This document shows positions 1 through 7,428 of a DNA stretch of 15,989 bases, piece after piece. Made by a program: the position numbers and the translations under genes. Position 1 is the first letter of the stretch. The number at the start of each line of letters is the position of its first letter. Origin of the DNA: JBOGFI01 sp050743365 (GTDB lineage Bacteria > Actinomycetota > Acidimicrobiia > IMCC26256 > JACDBD01); contig JBOGFI010000240.1 in assembly GCA_050743365.1 (NCBI GenBank), positions 1 to 15,989 of the forward strand. The letters are read 5' to 3'. Below the pieces are notes generated by a model. It saw nothing but the letters and a program-made list of their open reading frames with translations. It was not told the origin of the DNA and ran no database searches.

Positions 1-116
1 GAACGGCACTCACCGGTCGGGTGGGGACTGGTCCGGGTCTGCGGCAACAGGCCCGGGGTCCGCTGGTCACCCTCCCGGCAAGTGCGTGCCACCCCTTGAC
101 CGTTGAGAGCGAAGGG

Positions 117-494
117 ATGGCCATGACCATCGTAGAGAAGCAACGTCCCGTCATTGGTGGTGTCGACACCCACCTGCAGGTTCATGTCGCTGCTGTCGTC
201 GATGAGGTCGGTGGTGTGCTGGGTGTCGAGTCGTTCCCGACGACCGAGGTCGGCTACGCGCGGCTGGTCGGGTGGCTGGGTTCGTTCGGGCCCGTGGGGC
301 GTGTCGGGGTCGAAGGCACTGGTTCCTATGGCGCTGGCCTGGCGCGGCACCTCGCACGCGCCGCGCTCGACGTCGTCGCCACAATGGCTCTTCTTGGGCA
401 GCGCTCGAACCGGGAGCCGGCGTGCTGGCTGCAGGCCGGCAATTCGAACGTTCCGATGGTCACCAACGGTCGAAGGTCTCGGAGTTGCCGATGA
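117..494 (+). pseudogene. IS110-family transposase, N-terminal fragment
   Basis: This is the start of a DEDD-type transposase of the IS110 family, which acts on circular element intermediates. From the ATG at 117 (a second in-frame ATG lies at 123) the protein reads VIGGVDTHLQVHVAAVVDE, carrying the first catalytic Asp in the usual GVDTH context. The motif VEGTGSYG follows near residue 67 and holds the conserved Glu. Family resemblance stops at about base 384, just after ARAALDVV. The expected continuation (the NRPDRQ-like and KSDPxDA segments) is replaced by unrelated sequence, and the frame stops at 494. Full IS110 transposases are about 350-400 residues, so most of the gene, including the C-terminal Ser-containing domain, is missing. 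A purine-rich GAGAGCGAAGGG just upstream could be the ribosome site. It is a dead remnant and no matching element end is visible. Confidence 0.85.
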
Positions 495-660
495 GCACCA
501 CCCCGCCGCCGAGACGGAGAGCGTCCACATCGAACGGCACTTCGCCGAAGTGGAGCACGTGGTCTGTGCGGTAAGACTCGACGGAGGTGAAAGCGCCGTT
601 GACACGGAGGTGAAAGCGCTCGAGCCGGTGCTTGCTGGAGGCTCGCGTTCGTTGGCTTCT
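460..660 (-). pseudogene. Unassigned 3' reading-frame remnant
   Basis: On the minus strand an open frame without an ATG runs from 660 to a TGA at 460-462 (66 codons). Its second half reads DHVLHFGEVPFDVDALRLGG, then GVVLIGNSETFDRW and stop. Codon third positions there are mostly G or C, as in real genes of this window, so it may be the C-terminal tail of a lost protein. I do not recognise the family. The first half overlaps the tandem repeat at 581-619, which looks more like a mobile-element end than coding DNA. The frame could also be chance. Confidence 0.25.
581..619 (+). repeat. Tandem 16-bp repeat, possible IS21-type end remnant
   Basis: The 16-mer ACGGAGGTGAAAGCGC occurs at 581-596 and again, without mismatch, at 604-619, a period of 23 bp. 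The word GGAGGTGAAA in several closely spaced copies near a terminus is, from memory, typical of IS21-family ends, where such copies are transposase binding sites. No IstA or IstB coding sequence is recognisable beside it, so this would be a solo end left by deletion. The assignment to IS21 is inference; the repeat itself is seen directly. Confidence 0.5.
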
Positions 661-823
661 TCATGATCCCGTGTGTGTTCCAAAAACCCACATCAGGATG
701 GGCGCGCCGCGAGCGGGCTGAGCGCAGGTTTCAGGGCAACCTGACAGGAGCTGCGGTTCGCTGCCCCCTCGGACCAGGGCATACACGCCGGGGTTCCGCG
801 CTGCTCAACGCTCGGGGTGCAGG
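661..823. other. Non-coding stretch with a small hairpin
   Basis: No convincing gene was found here. One perfect inverted repeat is present: CAGGTT (725-730), a 7-nt loop, AACCTG (738-743). It lies about 80 nt beyond the stop of the minus-strand cupredoxin gene and could terminate its transcript, but it has no T-run on either strand, so this is weak. Confidence 0.3.
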
Positions 824-1569
824 CTAAGAAGCGTCGTCAGCAGGCCCGGTCGCGGTCGGGGGCGCGCCCTCGGCAGGCTCCTCGCCGCCGGGGGTGACGA
901 CCAGCGTGGCCTCCATGCCCCCTTGGCGGTGGCCGGGGATGTCGCAGTAGATCGTGTATTCGCCCTCGCTGATCTTCACCTTGCGCTTGTCGCTCGGAGG
1001 GACGTTGAGTTGAAGCCGGCGAAGCGGGGCTCTTCGAACACGAGCGTATGGGTGCCGGTGCCCTGCACGTAGTCGATTTCGAGGATGCCTCCCGGCGTCT
1101 GATATTCCGACTGGTCGAACGCCAAACTCGCTCCCGGCTGTGCGACGACCCGCAGCGACGCGGTGGGCTTGCCGGCGGGTTCCTGGTAGCCGCCAGCCTC
1201 GCCCTCACCCTCGCCTTCGCTCGGCCCGAGCGTGATGAGCCCGGCCGAGACCACCAGCACCAGGAGTCCGGCGACGGTGAGCGTCAGCGTGGAGGACCGC
1301 AGCCGGGGGCTGGCCGAGATGGCGGCGGCGCCGACGAGGATCGCGACGGTCACGACGATGCCCGTAACAACGGAGGCGGCGCCGGCGCCGGCGAGAAACA
1401 CGCGCGAGATGTTCAGCACGTACAGGGCGATTGCCGCCATCGCCCCGAGCGGCAGGAGCAGCGGGACCCACAGCCGATCCCGGAGCGGGTCGGGCGGGGC
1501 CTCGGCGGGGCCCGCGTCGGCGTCGAGGCCCGCGAACTCCTCGTCGATCGTGTCGGTGTCGTCGGCCAT
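824..1569 (-). pseudogene. Membrane-anchored cupredoxin, single frameshift
   Basis: This encodes a type-1 copper electron carrier held in the membrane, with its copper domain outside the cytoplasm. From the ATG at 1569 there is an acidic N-terminus, then three hydrophobic segments (about residues 34-54, 58-84 and 95-114), a Gly/Glu-rich linker and a cupredoxin fold. The first copper ligand is the His of GTHTLVF (about residue 174). The frame ends early at 976, but shifting by one base near 1008-1013 restores the expected LNVPPSDKRKVKI, then YCDIPGHRQGGM, with the Cys, His and Met ligands at C-x4-H-x4-M spacing, and a stop at 824-826. The span is one base short of a whole number of codons, consistent with one deleted base. 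The joined product would be about 248 residues. It is either a recent pseudogene or a sequencing or assembly error; coding quality on both sides of the lesion is good, so the lesion must be recent or artificial. Confidence 0.85.
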
Positions 1570-1665
1570 GAGGCCCCCATCCGAGCAGCCAGCAAACAGC
1601 CATCCTTCGACCCCTGACGTAGCCGGCTCGCTGACACCAAGTCCAACCGGCTCTGTGACCCGGCG

Positions 1666-1830
1666 TTAGGAGACGCGTGACAGTGCTCTCGCGGAGAAGC
1701 GCAGCCCGTAGTCGCCGGGTTCCGCCCAGACGTCCTCGAAGCCGGCTGTTCTGAGGCGGGCGTCGAGCGCGGCGGCGTCGAGAGCAACGAAGACGTCGTC
1801 GGCGTGGAACTGCCTGGTGGGCAGGCCTTG
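1666..1830 (-). pseudogene. C-terminal relic of a probable SAM methyltransferase
   Basis: On the minus strand a frame ending in TAA at 1666-1668 reads FHADDVFVALDAAALDARL, then RTAGFEDVWAEPGDYGLRFSA and a short tail. The pattern LDARLRxAGFxDV followed by a YGLRF-like strand is what closes many class I SAM-dependent methyltransferases of the Methyltransf_11/25 type. No SAM-binding motif lies upstream: the frame loses resemblance at about 1830. The relic lies about 100 bp upstream of the cupredoxin start, on the same strand. The fold assignment is inference from a short segment. The upstream boundary is approximate. Confidence 0.45.
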
Positions 1831-2019
1831 GGATTCGGCTTACGACCCCGTCGAATCGGCGACTTCCGGCCGCACCACGAGCCACGGTGGTCGGACCGTT
1901 TGAGCCCGACACCATCGATGAGGACATACCCACGGGCGTCCGACCCGGGCGCGAATGTGCAGAGTTCACCGTGGGGTAGCCGACAGCGTCGCGCCACCCG
2001 AGTGCTAACAAGGGCGTTC

Positions 2020-2775
2020 GTGGGCTCGATTGCTGACGACATTCGCGACTGGATGGAGCAAGGTGGACGGCCGCTCGAAATGGAGGTCGCCGCAGCGTTC
2101 ATGAAATCGACGCCCACCGTGGAGCAGGCGCCCTTCTACACGGACGCGGAGTCGGGGAAGCCACGCGAGATCGACGTCGTGGCGCTCTACTCCGGAGACG
2201 CGCGCCCGTATGTCGTCTCTGTGGAGGTGGAGTGCAAGGCCAAAGCCGAGCCCTTCATCGTGCTGTTGCCGAGCCAGTACGACACAATGCAGTACCGCTG
2301 CCTGTCGCGACACGCTCGCAGCGTTATGCCGGACATGCGGCACGACATCGCCGCCATCGACCTCAACGGCACAGCGCTGTTCGACCCATCGGTCTCGGTT
2401 GGCCACTCCATCCTCACGAAGGCGAGGTCCAACGAGGACCGACCTGACAAGGGCTGGTCGGCGGCGATGGTGGCGGCGAAGGCAGCGCACTGGTTCGCTA
2501 CGCGGTTCGACGACACGGAGCACACCGAATGCCACATCGCCTTCCCCGTCGTCGTTACCGACGCGGTGCTCGCGACTGCTGAACTAGTCGGCGGGCAGAC
2601 CCAGGTCGCCGAGGTCGACCACTCGCGGTTCGTCTTGAAGTGGCCGATGGGCGATACCCCAGCAGTCATCGTGGACGTTGTGCGCGCGAGCGCTCTTCCC
2701 GGGTTCGTGAACGGATGCGCCAAGGCGGCACAGGTGCTGCTGGCGCATGTGCAGAAGGTGTCGGGCGCTGGTTAG
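2020..2775 (+). CDS. Predicted PD-(D/E)XK nuclease-like protein
   Basis: I do not recognise a named family, but the N-terminal third carries the signature of the PD-(D/E)XK phosphodiesterase fold used by restriction enzymes and Holliday-junction nucleases. It has a helix with E22 (MEVAAAF), then REIDVVAL with D52, then VSVEVECKAK with E71 and K73 forming the E-x-K half. The Asp-to-Glu spacing is normal for Mrr/VSR-like folds. The C-terminal part has no motif I can name. The GTG at 2020 is preferred because AAGGG (2010-2014) sits at suitable distance; another in-frame GTG lies at 2002, and the open frame extends to 1804 but without coding character. There is no signal peptide or membrane segment, so it should be cytoplasmic. 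It stands alone, next to mobile-element debris, with somewhat more A/T at third positions than its neighbours, which suggests acquisition. A role in defence or repair is inference only. Confidence 0.65.
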   Translation: MGSIADDIRDWMEQGGRPLEMEVAAAFMKSTPTVEQAPFYTDAESGKPREIDVVALYSGDARPYVVSVEVECKAKAEPFIVLLPSQYDTMQYRCLSRHARSVMPDMRHDIAAIDLNGTALFDPSVSVGHSILTKARSNEDRPDKGWSAAMVAAKAAHWFATRFDDTEHTECHIAFPVVVTDAVLATAELVGGQTQVAEVDHSRFVLKWPMGDTPAVIVDVVRASALPGFVNGCAKAAQVLLAHVQKVSGAG

Positions 2776-3021
2776 CGACGCCGCCGCCGGACGGGTGACG
2801 GTAGCCGGCGATACAGGACCAGGGCGTCGTTCTGTCGCTGCTTGCCCGATGGCGCAGCGAGCGCATCACGGGTATTAGGTCGCGCTCGCGAGAAGGAGCA
2901 CGGAGAAGACCTCACCGCGCACGCCTATCATCGAGCGGCGATCTACGGATGCCTCGAACGGGCACCGGCCCGATACTGATTGCCAACGACGTTCCAGTCC
3001 CGCTGTGCTCCTCGGGCGCCG

Positions 3022-3027
3022 TACGGT
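3022..3027 (+). promoter_or_regulatory. Candidate -10 element of a leaderless promoter
   Basis: TACGGT fits the actinobacterial TANNNT -10 consensus and ends six bases before the GTG at 3034, the geometry of leaderless transcripts. No strong Shine-Dalgarno sequence precedes this GTG, which favours the idea. The same geometry recurs at 13076-13081. Confidence 0.4.
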
Positions 3028-3033
3028 TGGACC

Positions 3034-3636
3034 GTGGCCTCGCGCGACGCTGTCCTGCGGCACTACGACGGCGTCGCCAGTGGCTATGAGGCGCGCAACC
3101 GGGTCATCGAGAGCCGCCTACTTGCCGCCCACCGGGCGTGGCTTGGTGGTGAGGCGTCAGGACGCACGCTTGAGCTCGGCGTCGGTACGGGACTCAACGT
3201 CGCGCACTATCGGGATGCGCAGGTCGTCGGCATCGACCTGAGCGCGGCGATGCTTGCTCAGGCGCGCCCGAAGACACCGGTGTTGCTGGCGCTAGCTGAT
3301 GCCGGCGACCTGCCCTTCCCCCGAGCGGTGTTCGACACCGTCACTGCCACCCTCGTGCTGTCCGCAGTACCCGACCCTCATCAGGTCATCCGCGAGGCGC
3401 ACCGCGTTCTCCGCCCTCGTGGAAGGTTGCTCGCCATCGAGAAGACCCGCTCCAGCGCGCTGGCCGTACGTCTGCTCCAGCAGGCGCTCGAGCCGATCTG
3501 GCGTCGGATGCAGGGCGGTGACCGTCTGGGTGGCGATCTCGTCGCCGCCCTTGACGAAGCCGCCTTCGACGCGCGCATCGACGGCTGGTTCGCGGCTGGC
3601 TTCATGGCTCGCATCGACGCACGAAGGCTGGACTGA
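3034..3636 (+). CDS. Class I SAM-dependent methyltransferase
   Basis: This is a cytoplasmic methyltransferase of the Methyltransf_11 (UbiE/phospholipid N-methyltransferase-like) group, about 200 residues and complete. It starts with the usual helix HYDGVASGYEARN. Motif I is LELGVGTGLNVAHY (residues 46-59), which binds S-adenosylmethionine. Motif II is VVGIDLSAAML (64-74), whose Asp holds the ribose. The acidic loop DAGDLPF is at 89-95, post-motif VLSAVPDPHQVI at 108-119, and HRVLRPRGRLLAIE at 123-136. The GVGTGLN wording resembles phosphatidylethanolamine N-methyltransferases (PmtA), but the substrate cannot be told from sequence. The GTG at 3034 is chosen because homologues begin just before the first helix; an ATG at 2980 would add 18 residues that look non-coding. 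No operon partner is evident: the next gene starts 132 bp downstream and is unrelated. Confidence 0.85.
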   Translation: MASRDAVLRHYDGVASGYEARNRVIESRLLAAHRAWLGGEASGRTLELGVGTGLNVAHYRDAQVVGIDLSAAMLAQARPKTPVLLALADAGDLPFPRAVFDTVTATLVLSAVPDPHQVIREAHRVLRPRGRLLAIEKTRSSALAVRLLQQALEPIWRRMQGGDRLGGDLVAALDEAAFDARIDGWFAAGFMARIDARRLD

Positions 3637-3768
3637 TCGGATCCTCGGCGCGTCTCAGGGCCAGCGTCGCAGCGGGGTTCGCTCGGGCTCCGCGGTTGTG
3701 TGTCACAGACCGGTGCCGATCGGTGTCTTACTAGGTGCGGGTGGTGGTTGGTAAGGCAGGCTTGAGAC

Positions 3769-4260
3769 GTGGTCGACGACGGGGTCGTGGGGCGGCGGGA
3801 CGAGGAGCTGTTTGCCGAGTTGTACCCGTCGTTGCGGCGTCTTGCGGCGGTCGTACGTCCGCTCGAGGAGGATCCCGATGATCTCGTGCAGGAGGCGCTT
3901 GCTCGGGCGCTCGCTATTCGGCCGCTGTCAGCGTTCGACGACCCCTGTGCGTATCTGCGGACCGCGATCGTGCGGCTGGCGTCGAATCATCGACGGCGGC
4001 TGGGACGTCACCGGCGAGCGTTGTCGCGCGCGGGTTTGCCCGCTGACGCGAGCCAGGCGAATTACCCCTCGGACCTCGATGACTTGCGCCGCCTCGGGGT
4101 TCGTGACCGGGCCGTGCTGTACCTGTCGTTGGTGGAGGGCTACTCGTACCGGGAGATCGCGGGGGTTCTCGGCTGTGGCGAGCAGGCAGCTCGAGCCCGT
4201 GCCTCGCGGGCGCTTCGGCGCCTGAGGAGCGACCTGCGGGAGGAGATCCGAGATGGGTGA
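3769..4260 (+). CDS. ECF-type RNA polymerase sigma factor
   Basis: This is a small alternative sigma factor that would direct RNA polymerase to a dedicated promoter set. Region 2 spans about residues 11-80: ELFAELYPSLRRLA, then the core-binding DPDDLVQEALARAL (35-48), and AYLRTAIVRLASNHRRR (61-77). Region 4 spans about residues 108-155: VRDRAVLYLSLVEGYSYREIA, then the helix-turn-helix VLGCGEQAARARASRALRRL that reads the -35 element. At 163 residues it has the usual ECF length, without extra domains. The GTG at 3769 is used; the ribosome site is poor (GGCAGG at about 3755-3760). The gene overlaps the next one by 8 bases (ATGGGTGA), so the two are translationally coupled, as sigma and anti-sigma genes commonly are. 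The exact ECF group is not determined. Confidence 0.88.
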   Translation: MVDDGVVGRRDEELFAELYPSLRRLAAVVRPLEEDPDDLVQEALARALAIRPLSAFDDPCAYLRTAIVRLASNHRRRLGRHRRALSRAGLPADASQANYPSDLDDLRRLGVRDRAVLYLSLVEGYSYREIAGVLGCGEQAARARASRALRRLRSDLREEIRDG

Positions 4261-5875
4261 GCTCAAGGAACGGCTCGAGGCGATGGCCCATGAGGGTGAG
4301 CCGCTCGGGTCCGCCGAGGTCATGGCAAGGGCACGCCGGTCGCTTGAGGGCAAGCGCAGCGCTGGACTGGCCCGGCAGCTGCGCGGGCGGCGTGTCCTGG
4401 TCCCGCTGGTCGTCGCCGCGGCGCTGGCTGTCGCCGCGGGGGGCGCCGTCATGATCACGAGGGGCTCAGGCGACGACGAGCCCCGGGTTGTCGCGAGCGA
4501 CGGCGCCGGTGAGCAGCACCGACGGTCTGGCAATGACAGTGGCGCGCCGGTATTTCTTGTTCCCCGGACCGTCCCAGAAGGCTTTGGGCTGCTGCGAGTC
4601 TCCGGCGGCGATCAGCCCGGTCTGACCGGGAGTCGCAGTGGTTCCCCGGAGTGGGATCGAAGCCAACGCTGGGTGCGCTTCGACGCCGCCCATGAGCGGC
4701 CCGTCGAGGTCCTTACCATCCAATGGGGTCCGGGCACGTCCGGGCTCAACTCGGATCCCGCCGGGAGCCAGCCTCCCGATGGAGGCCAGGGTTCTGACGA
4801 TCCACTCGGGGCATTCCGCTCCGAGTCAGCCCCGGTGACCGTACGCGGCCATGAGGGCCTGTACTCGCAGCAGAACGGCTGGCTTGCGTGGGAGGAACCC
4901 GAGGGGCGAGTCGTCCTCGTCGGTGGAACCGTCGCACCCCCGAGCTTCGAGAACCCCGTGGTCACGCCTCTTGCACGCGAGCTTCTCGAGCGCGTCGCGG
5001 AGGCACTCGAGGCGCGTGGTGACGGCGGTTTCGACTTGGTAGCGCCGCCCGAGGGCTTCGAGCTGGTTGCCGAATGGCCCGGCTTCGGCTCCGAGGGAAC
5101 GAACCCCCGCACGCTCGTTTATCAGAGTTCCGACGGGCGAGGCTTTCAGCTTCACATCGTCGATGACACCGAACAGCCGCCGGGCATCAACCTGTACTCC
5201 TCCGACGCGCGGCTGGTCGAGGTACGTGGCCAAGATGCTGTGGTGACACCGTTCTTGTTCAGCCCACCCGGCGTGTTCGATCAACAGACCCTGTTCCTCA
5301 TGGGCGCCGACCTCTTCGTGCAGTGGCTGGAGCCCGGCAGCGTCCGGGTCACGGTGAGCGGGGTGGGCCTGGACGAGTCCGAGATCCTGGCCATCGCCCG
5401 CAACCTCGAAGCGGTCGACGCGCAGGCCTGGCTGAATCTCCAGAGCCAGGCGGGCAGCGATCCTCCCCCCACCCCGGCCTCGACGATTCCTGAACCGACC
5501 GGCGCGCCCCCCGACAACGAGGACGCGGCGCGCGACGCCATCATTCGGGCGTTCACCGTCTGGGGTGCCCTCGGTACGGTGGAGGAAGCCGAAGCCAACT
5601 TCGACCTCATCGACGACCCCCACGGCCTCCGCCAGGCAATTGAACAGGCGGTGCAGAACTACCCCTATGAGGTCTCCCATGACACCTACCAGGTCAACGA
5701 AGTTCGCTTCCTCAACGCCACCGAAGCTGTGGTCGTCTACGACATCCTCATAGACGGAACTCCCCGGTTTCCCGGGCGAATCGGTCGCGCCGTACTGATC
5801 GACGGCACATGGAAGATCACACGCGAGACCGCCTGCAACGACCTGTCACTTCCCGGAGCCCGCTGTCCGCCGTAG
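4253..5875 (+). CDS. Single-pass membrane protein, candidate anti-sigma factor
   Basis: This 540-residue protein has a short cytoplasmic N-terminus (1-46, highly charged), one membrane helix (about 48-67) and a long external part. Coupling to the sigma gene by an 8-base overlap, together with this topology, suggests that the cytoplasmic tail holds the sigma factor and the external part senses a signal. The tail lacks the H-x3-C-x2-C zinc motif of classical ZAS anti-sigma factors, so the role is inference. The external part contains a low-complexity linker (Gly/Ser/Pro, about 160-185), two segments beginning VPEGFGLL and PPEGFELV that look like repeats of one domain, a Pro/Thr-rich hinge near 400-420, and a C-terminal domain (about 425-540). 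The last domain ends with IDGTWKITRETACNDL and CPP, with Cys 528 and 538 as a probable disulphide. It recurs at the end of the protein encoded by the next gene. No family name is offered. Confidence 0.7.
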   Translation: MGELKERLEAMAHEGEPLGSAEVMARARRSLEGKRSAGLARQLRGRRVLVPLVVAAALAVAAGGAVMITRGSGDDEPRVVASDGAGEQHRRSGNDSGAPVFLVPRTVPEGFGLLRVSGGDQPGLTGSRSGSPEWDRSQRWVRFDAAHERPVEVLTIQWGPGTSGLNSDPAGSQPPDGGQGSDDPLGAFRSESAPVTVRGHEGLYSQQNGWLAWEEPEGRVVLVGGTVAPPSFENPVVTPLARELLERVAEALEARGDGGFDLVAPPEGFELVAEWPGFGSEGTNPRTLVYQSSDGRGFQLHIVDDTEQPPGINLYSSDARLVEVRGQDAVVTPFLFSPPGVFDQQTLFLMGADLFVQWLEPGSVRVTVSGVGLDESEILAIARNLEAVDAQAWLNLQSQAGSDPPPTPASTIPEPTGAPPDNEDAARDAIIRAFTVWGALGTVEEAEANFDLIDDPHGLRQAIEQAVQNYPYEVSHDTYQVNEVRFLNATEAVVVYDILIDGTPRFPGRIGRAVLIDGTWKITRETACNDLSLPGARCPP

Positions 5876-5985
5876 CCGGTCGCGCAGCTGGGACACCGAT
5901 CGGCAGGTAGGTGCTTGTTGCCCTGGCGCGGGAGGGCCCGTGATCGCGACTGGGGCTAGGGTGCCGATGTCGCGCGGAAGGGAGC

Positions 5986-7206
5986 GTGGTGGCCGGGGGG
6001 ACGCGCCAGCACCAGGTGCTCGGGGCGTTGATCGCGGCTGGTGTGCTCGGGGTGGGGACGGTCGCGTTCGTGCTCGGCGACGACGAGGGCACCGCCCCCG
6101 TCGATGCCGGCGGCGACACGGCTCCGGTCACGACCACTCTGGACACGGTGCGGGAGGGGGTCACGGTCGACCCGCCGCCGCTCTTGCCGCCCGGGCTGTC
6201 GAGCGGATGCGGGGATGGCCCATCCTCCTCGGAGCGCGTCGCCGCCTTGGAGGGGGCGGTCGGCTCGGGCGGCCTGGGCTGCGAGCCGCTGGAACGGCTC
6301 TTCCGCCGGGAGGCCGGCCCGGTGGTGATCCGCGCCTACAGGACGGGTGAGGCCAGGCGGGTGTCGGGCTGTGGCCCGGAGGGATCTTGCCCGCCACCGG
6401 AGTGTTTCCCGGTGGGCTACGTCTCGGCTGGCCTCTCGAGCGACGAGGCGGTGGGGTTGGCGACGGGACCGCTCTACGAGCGGGCACCTGAACCTGTCGT
6501 CGCGTCGCATGGGTTCTTCGGGGTGGGCGAGGGCGCGCCGGTGGCCTGGGCCGTCGTCCAGGTCGATCCCGGGGTCGCGAGCGTCCGGGCGCGCTTTGAT
6601 GCCGGCGGCGACGACGAGATGCATCCCCAGGACGGGATCGCGGTGCTCGCCAGCTCGATTCGCCCCGACGACCGCGCCCCGCCCGAGCCAGGTGGCACCG
6701 TCGAGACCCTCGACGAGCACGGCGACGTGATCGAAACCGCCGACATTGCCCCCGGCCAGGGGGTCGAAGATCGGGTCTTCAGCAGCCCGGAGTGCGCGCC
6801 GAGGCCACCAGGGCTCCCCGAGCCCGACGGCCCGCCGCCGGCGGACGACGCCCAGGCCCGCGACGGCGTCATCGAGGGCCTTACCGTCGCGTACGCGGGC
6901 GCGAGCACTCCCGAGGAGCGGCTCTCGCGCATCGACGACCCCGAGGGTCTGGAGGGAGCGCGCCAGGAGGTGCTGGTGCACTTCCCCCTGGTACCCCTCG
7001 ACCAGGTCAGCGTGCGGGTCGAGGAAGTCCGGTTCCTGAACCCGACCACGGCCGCAGTGCGGTACACGATCGTCCTCCCCGGCTACTCGATCCCCGAGTT
7101 CCCGAACCGGATCTGCCAGGCCATGCTGGTGGACGACACCTGGAAGGTCACCCGCGACACCGTCTGCCACGACCTCGCGCTGGGCGGCGTCACCTGCCCG
7201 CCCTAG
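5986..7206 (+). CDS. Membrane-anchored extracytoplasmic protein sharing the C-terminal domain of its neighbour
   Basis: This 406-residue protein is not recognised as a named family. A hydrophobic segment (about residues 10-30) follows a short N-terminus and acts as an uncleaved anchor or signal; the rest, rich in Gly, Pro and acidic residues, should be outside. Residues 70-150 hold several Cys (GCGDG, GCEPL, CGPEGSCPPPEC), suggesting disulphides. The C-terminal domain (about 290-406) matches that of the upstream protein: IDDPEGL against IDDPHGL, VEEVRFLNPT against VNEVRFLNAT, and DDTWKVTRDTVCHDL against DGTWKITRETACNDL, both closing with C-P-P after a C-x9-C pair. A good ribosome site, GGAAGGGA (5976-5983), precedes the GTG at 5986; a second GTG follows directly. 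The gene lies 110 bp after its neighbour, so it may share its transcript or have its own promoter. Confidence 0.7.
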   Translation: MVAGGTRQHQVLGALIAAGVLGVGTVAFVLGDDEGTAPVDAGGDTAPVTTTLDTVREGVTVDPPPLLPPGLSSGCGDGPSSSERVAALEGAVGSGGLGCEPLERLFRREAGPVVIRAYRTGEARRVSGCGPEGSCPPPECFPVGYVSAGLSSDEAVGLATGPLYERAPEPVVASHGFFGVGEGAPVAWAVVQVDPGVASVRARFDAGGDDEMHPQDGIAVLASSIRPDDRAPPEPGGTVETLDEHGDVIETADIAPGQGVEDRVFSSPECAPRPPGLPEPDGPPPADDAQARDGVIEGLTVAYAGASTPEERLSRIDDPEGLEGARQEVLVHFPLVPLDQVSVRVEEVRFLNPTTAAVRYTIVLPGYSIPEFPNRICQAMLVDDTWKVTRDTVCHDLALGGVTCPP

Positions 7207-7328
7207 GCACTTCGGGCGCGCCCTTATGTGACGACGTTGACGACAAGCAACGGGCGAACGCCGTCAGCTTCCGGCCGGGTGCGAACACCTATCCCATCCA
7301 GAGCCCCCAGCAGCCGGGCAGATGGGAC

Positions 7329-7380
7329 TGAACCGCCCCGGGTTTCGACGGCGCTCGGCTCGTTGGCTCCTTCACTATCC
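7329..7380. repeat. Possible insertion-sequence end remnant
   Basis: The stretch begins TGAACCGCCCCGGGTTT, a wording I associate with IS3-family ends in actinobacteria. Its right part (7353-7380) resembles bases 641-669 of the transposon debris at the window start: both contain CGTTGGCT flanked by nearly the same bases, with about four mismatches and one gap over 29 positions. It occupies the 222-bp gap between the sigma-factor locus and the toxin-antitoxin genes. Assignment to a family is inference. Confidence 0.3.
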
Positions 7381-7414
7381 GGTGGCGGTGAGCCAGAACC
7401 CATAATCCGACCGT

Positions 7415-7420
7415 GGGAGG
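7415..7420 (+). promoter_or_regulatory. Shine-Dalgarno site fixing the antitoxin start
   Basis: GGGAGG ends eight bases before the GTG at 7429 and selects it over the ATG at 7228, whose added residues have no coding character. A CATAAT hexamer at 7401-7406 could be the -10 element of the operon, though no clear -35 is seen. Confidence 0.55.
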
Positions 7421-7428
7421 ATCACTGC

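Noticed and set aside
1882..1979. Plus-strand frame ending in TAG that reads VVGPFEPDTIDEDIPTG, like the tail of a protein
   Set aside because: It is short, has no start or recognisable family, and third-position base use is mixed; possible relic but not supportable.
3700..3725. Short inverted repeat around CCGATCGG before the sigma-factor gene
   Set aside because: Stem is four bases with an eight-base loop, expected by chance at this base composition; no promoter consensus could be matched.
5956..7170. Minus-strand open frame of 404 codons opposite the second envelope protein gene
   Set aside because: It is a mirror effect of high-GC codon bias; the plus-strand frame has the membrane anchor, ribosome site and C-terminal homology to its neighbour.
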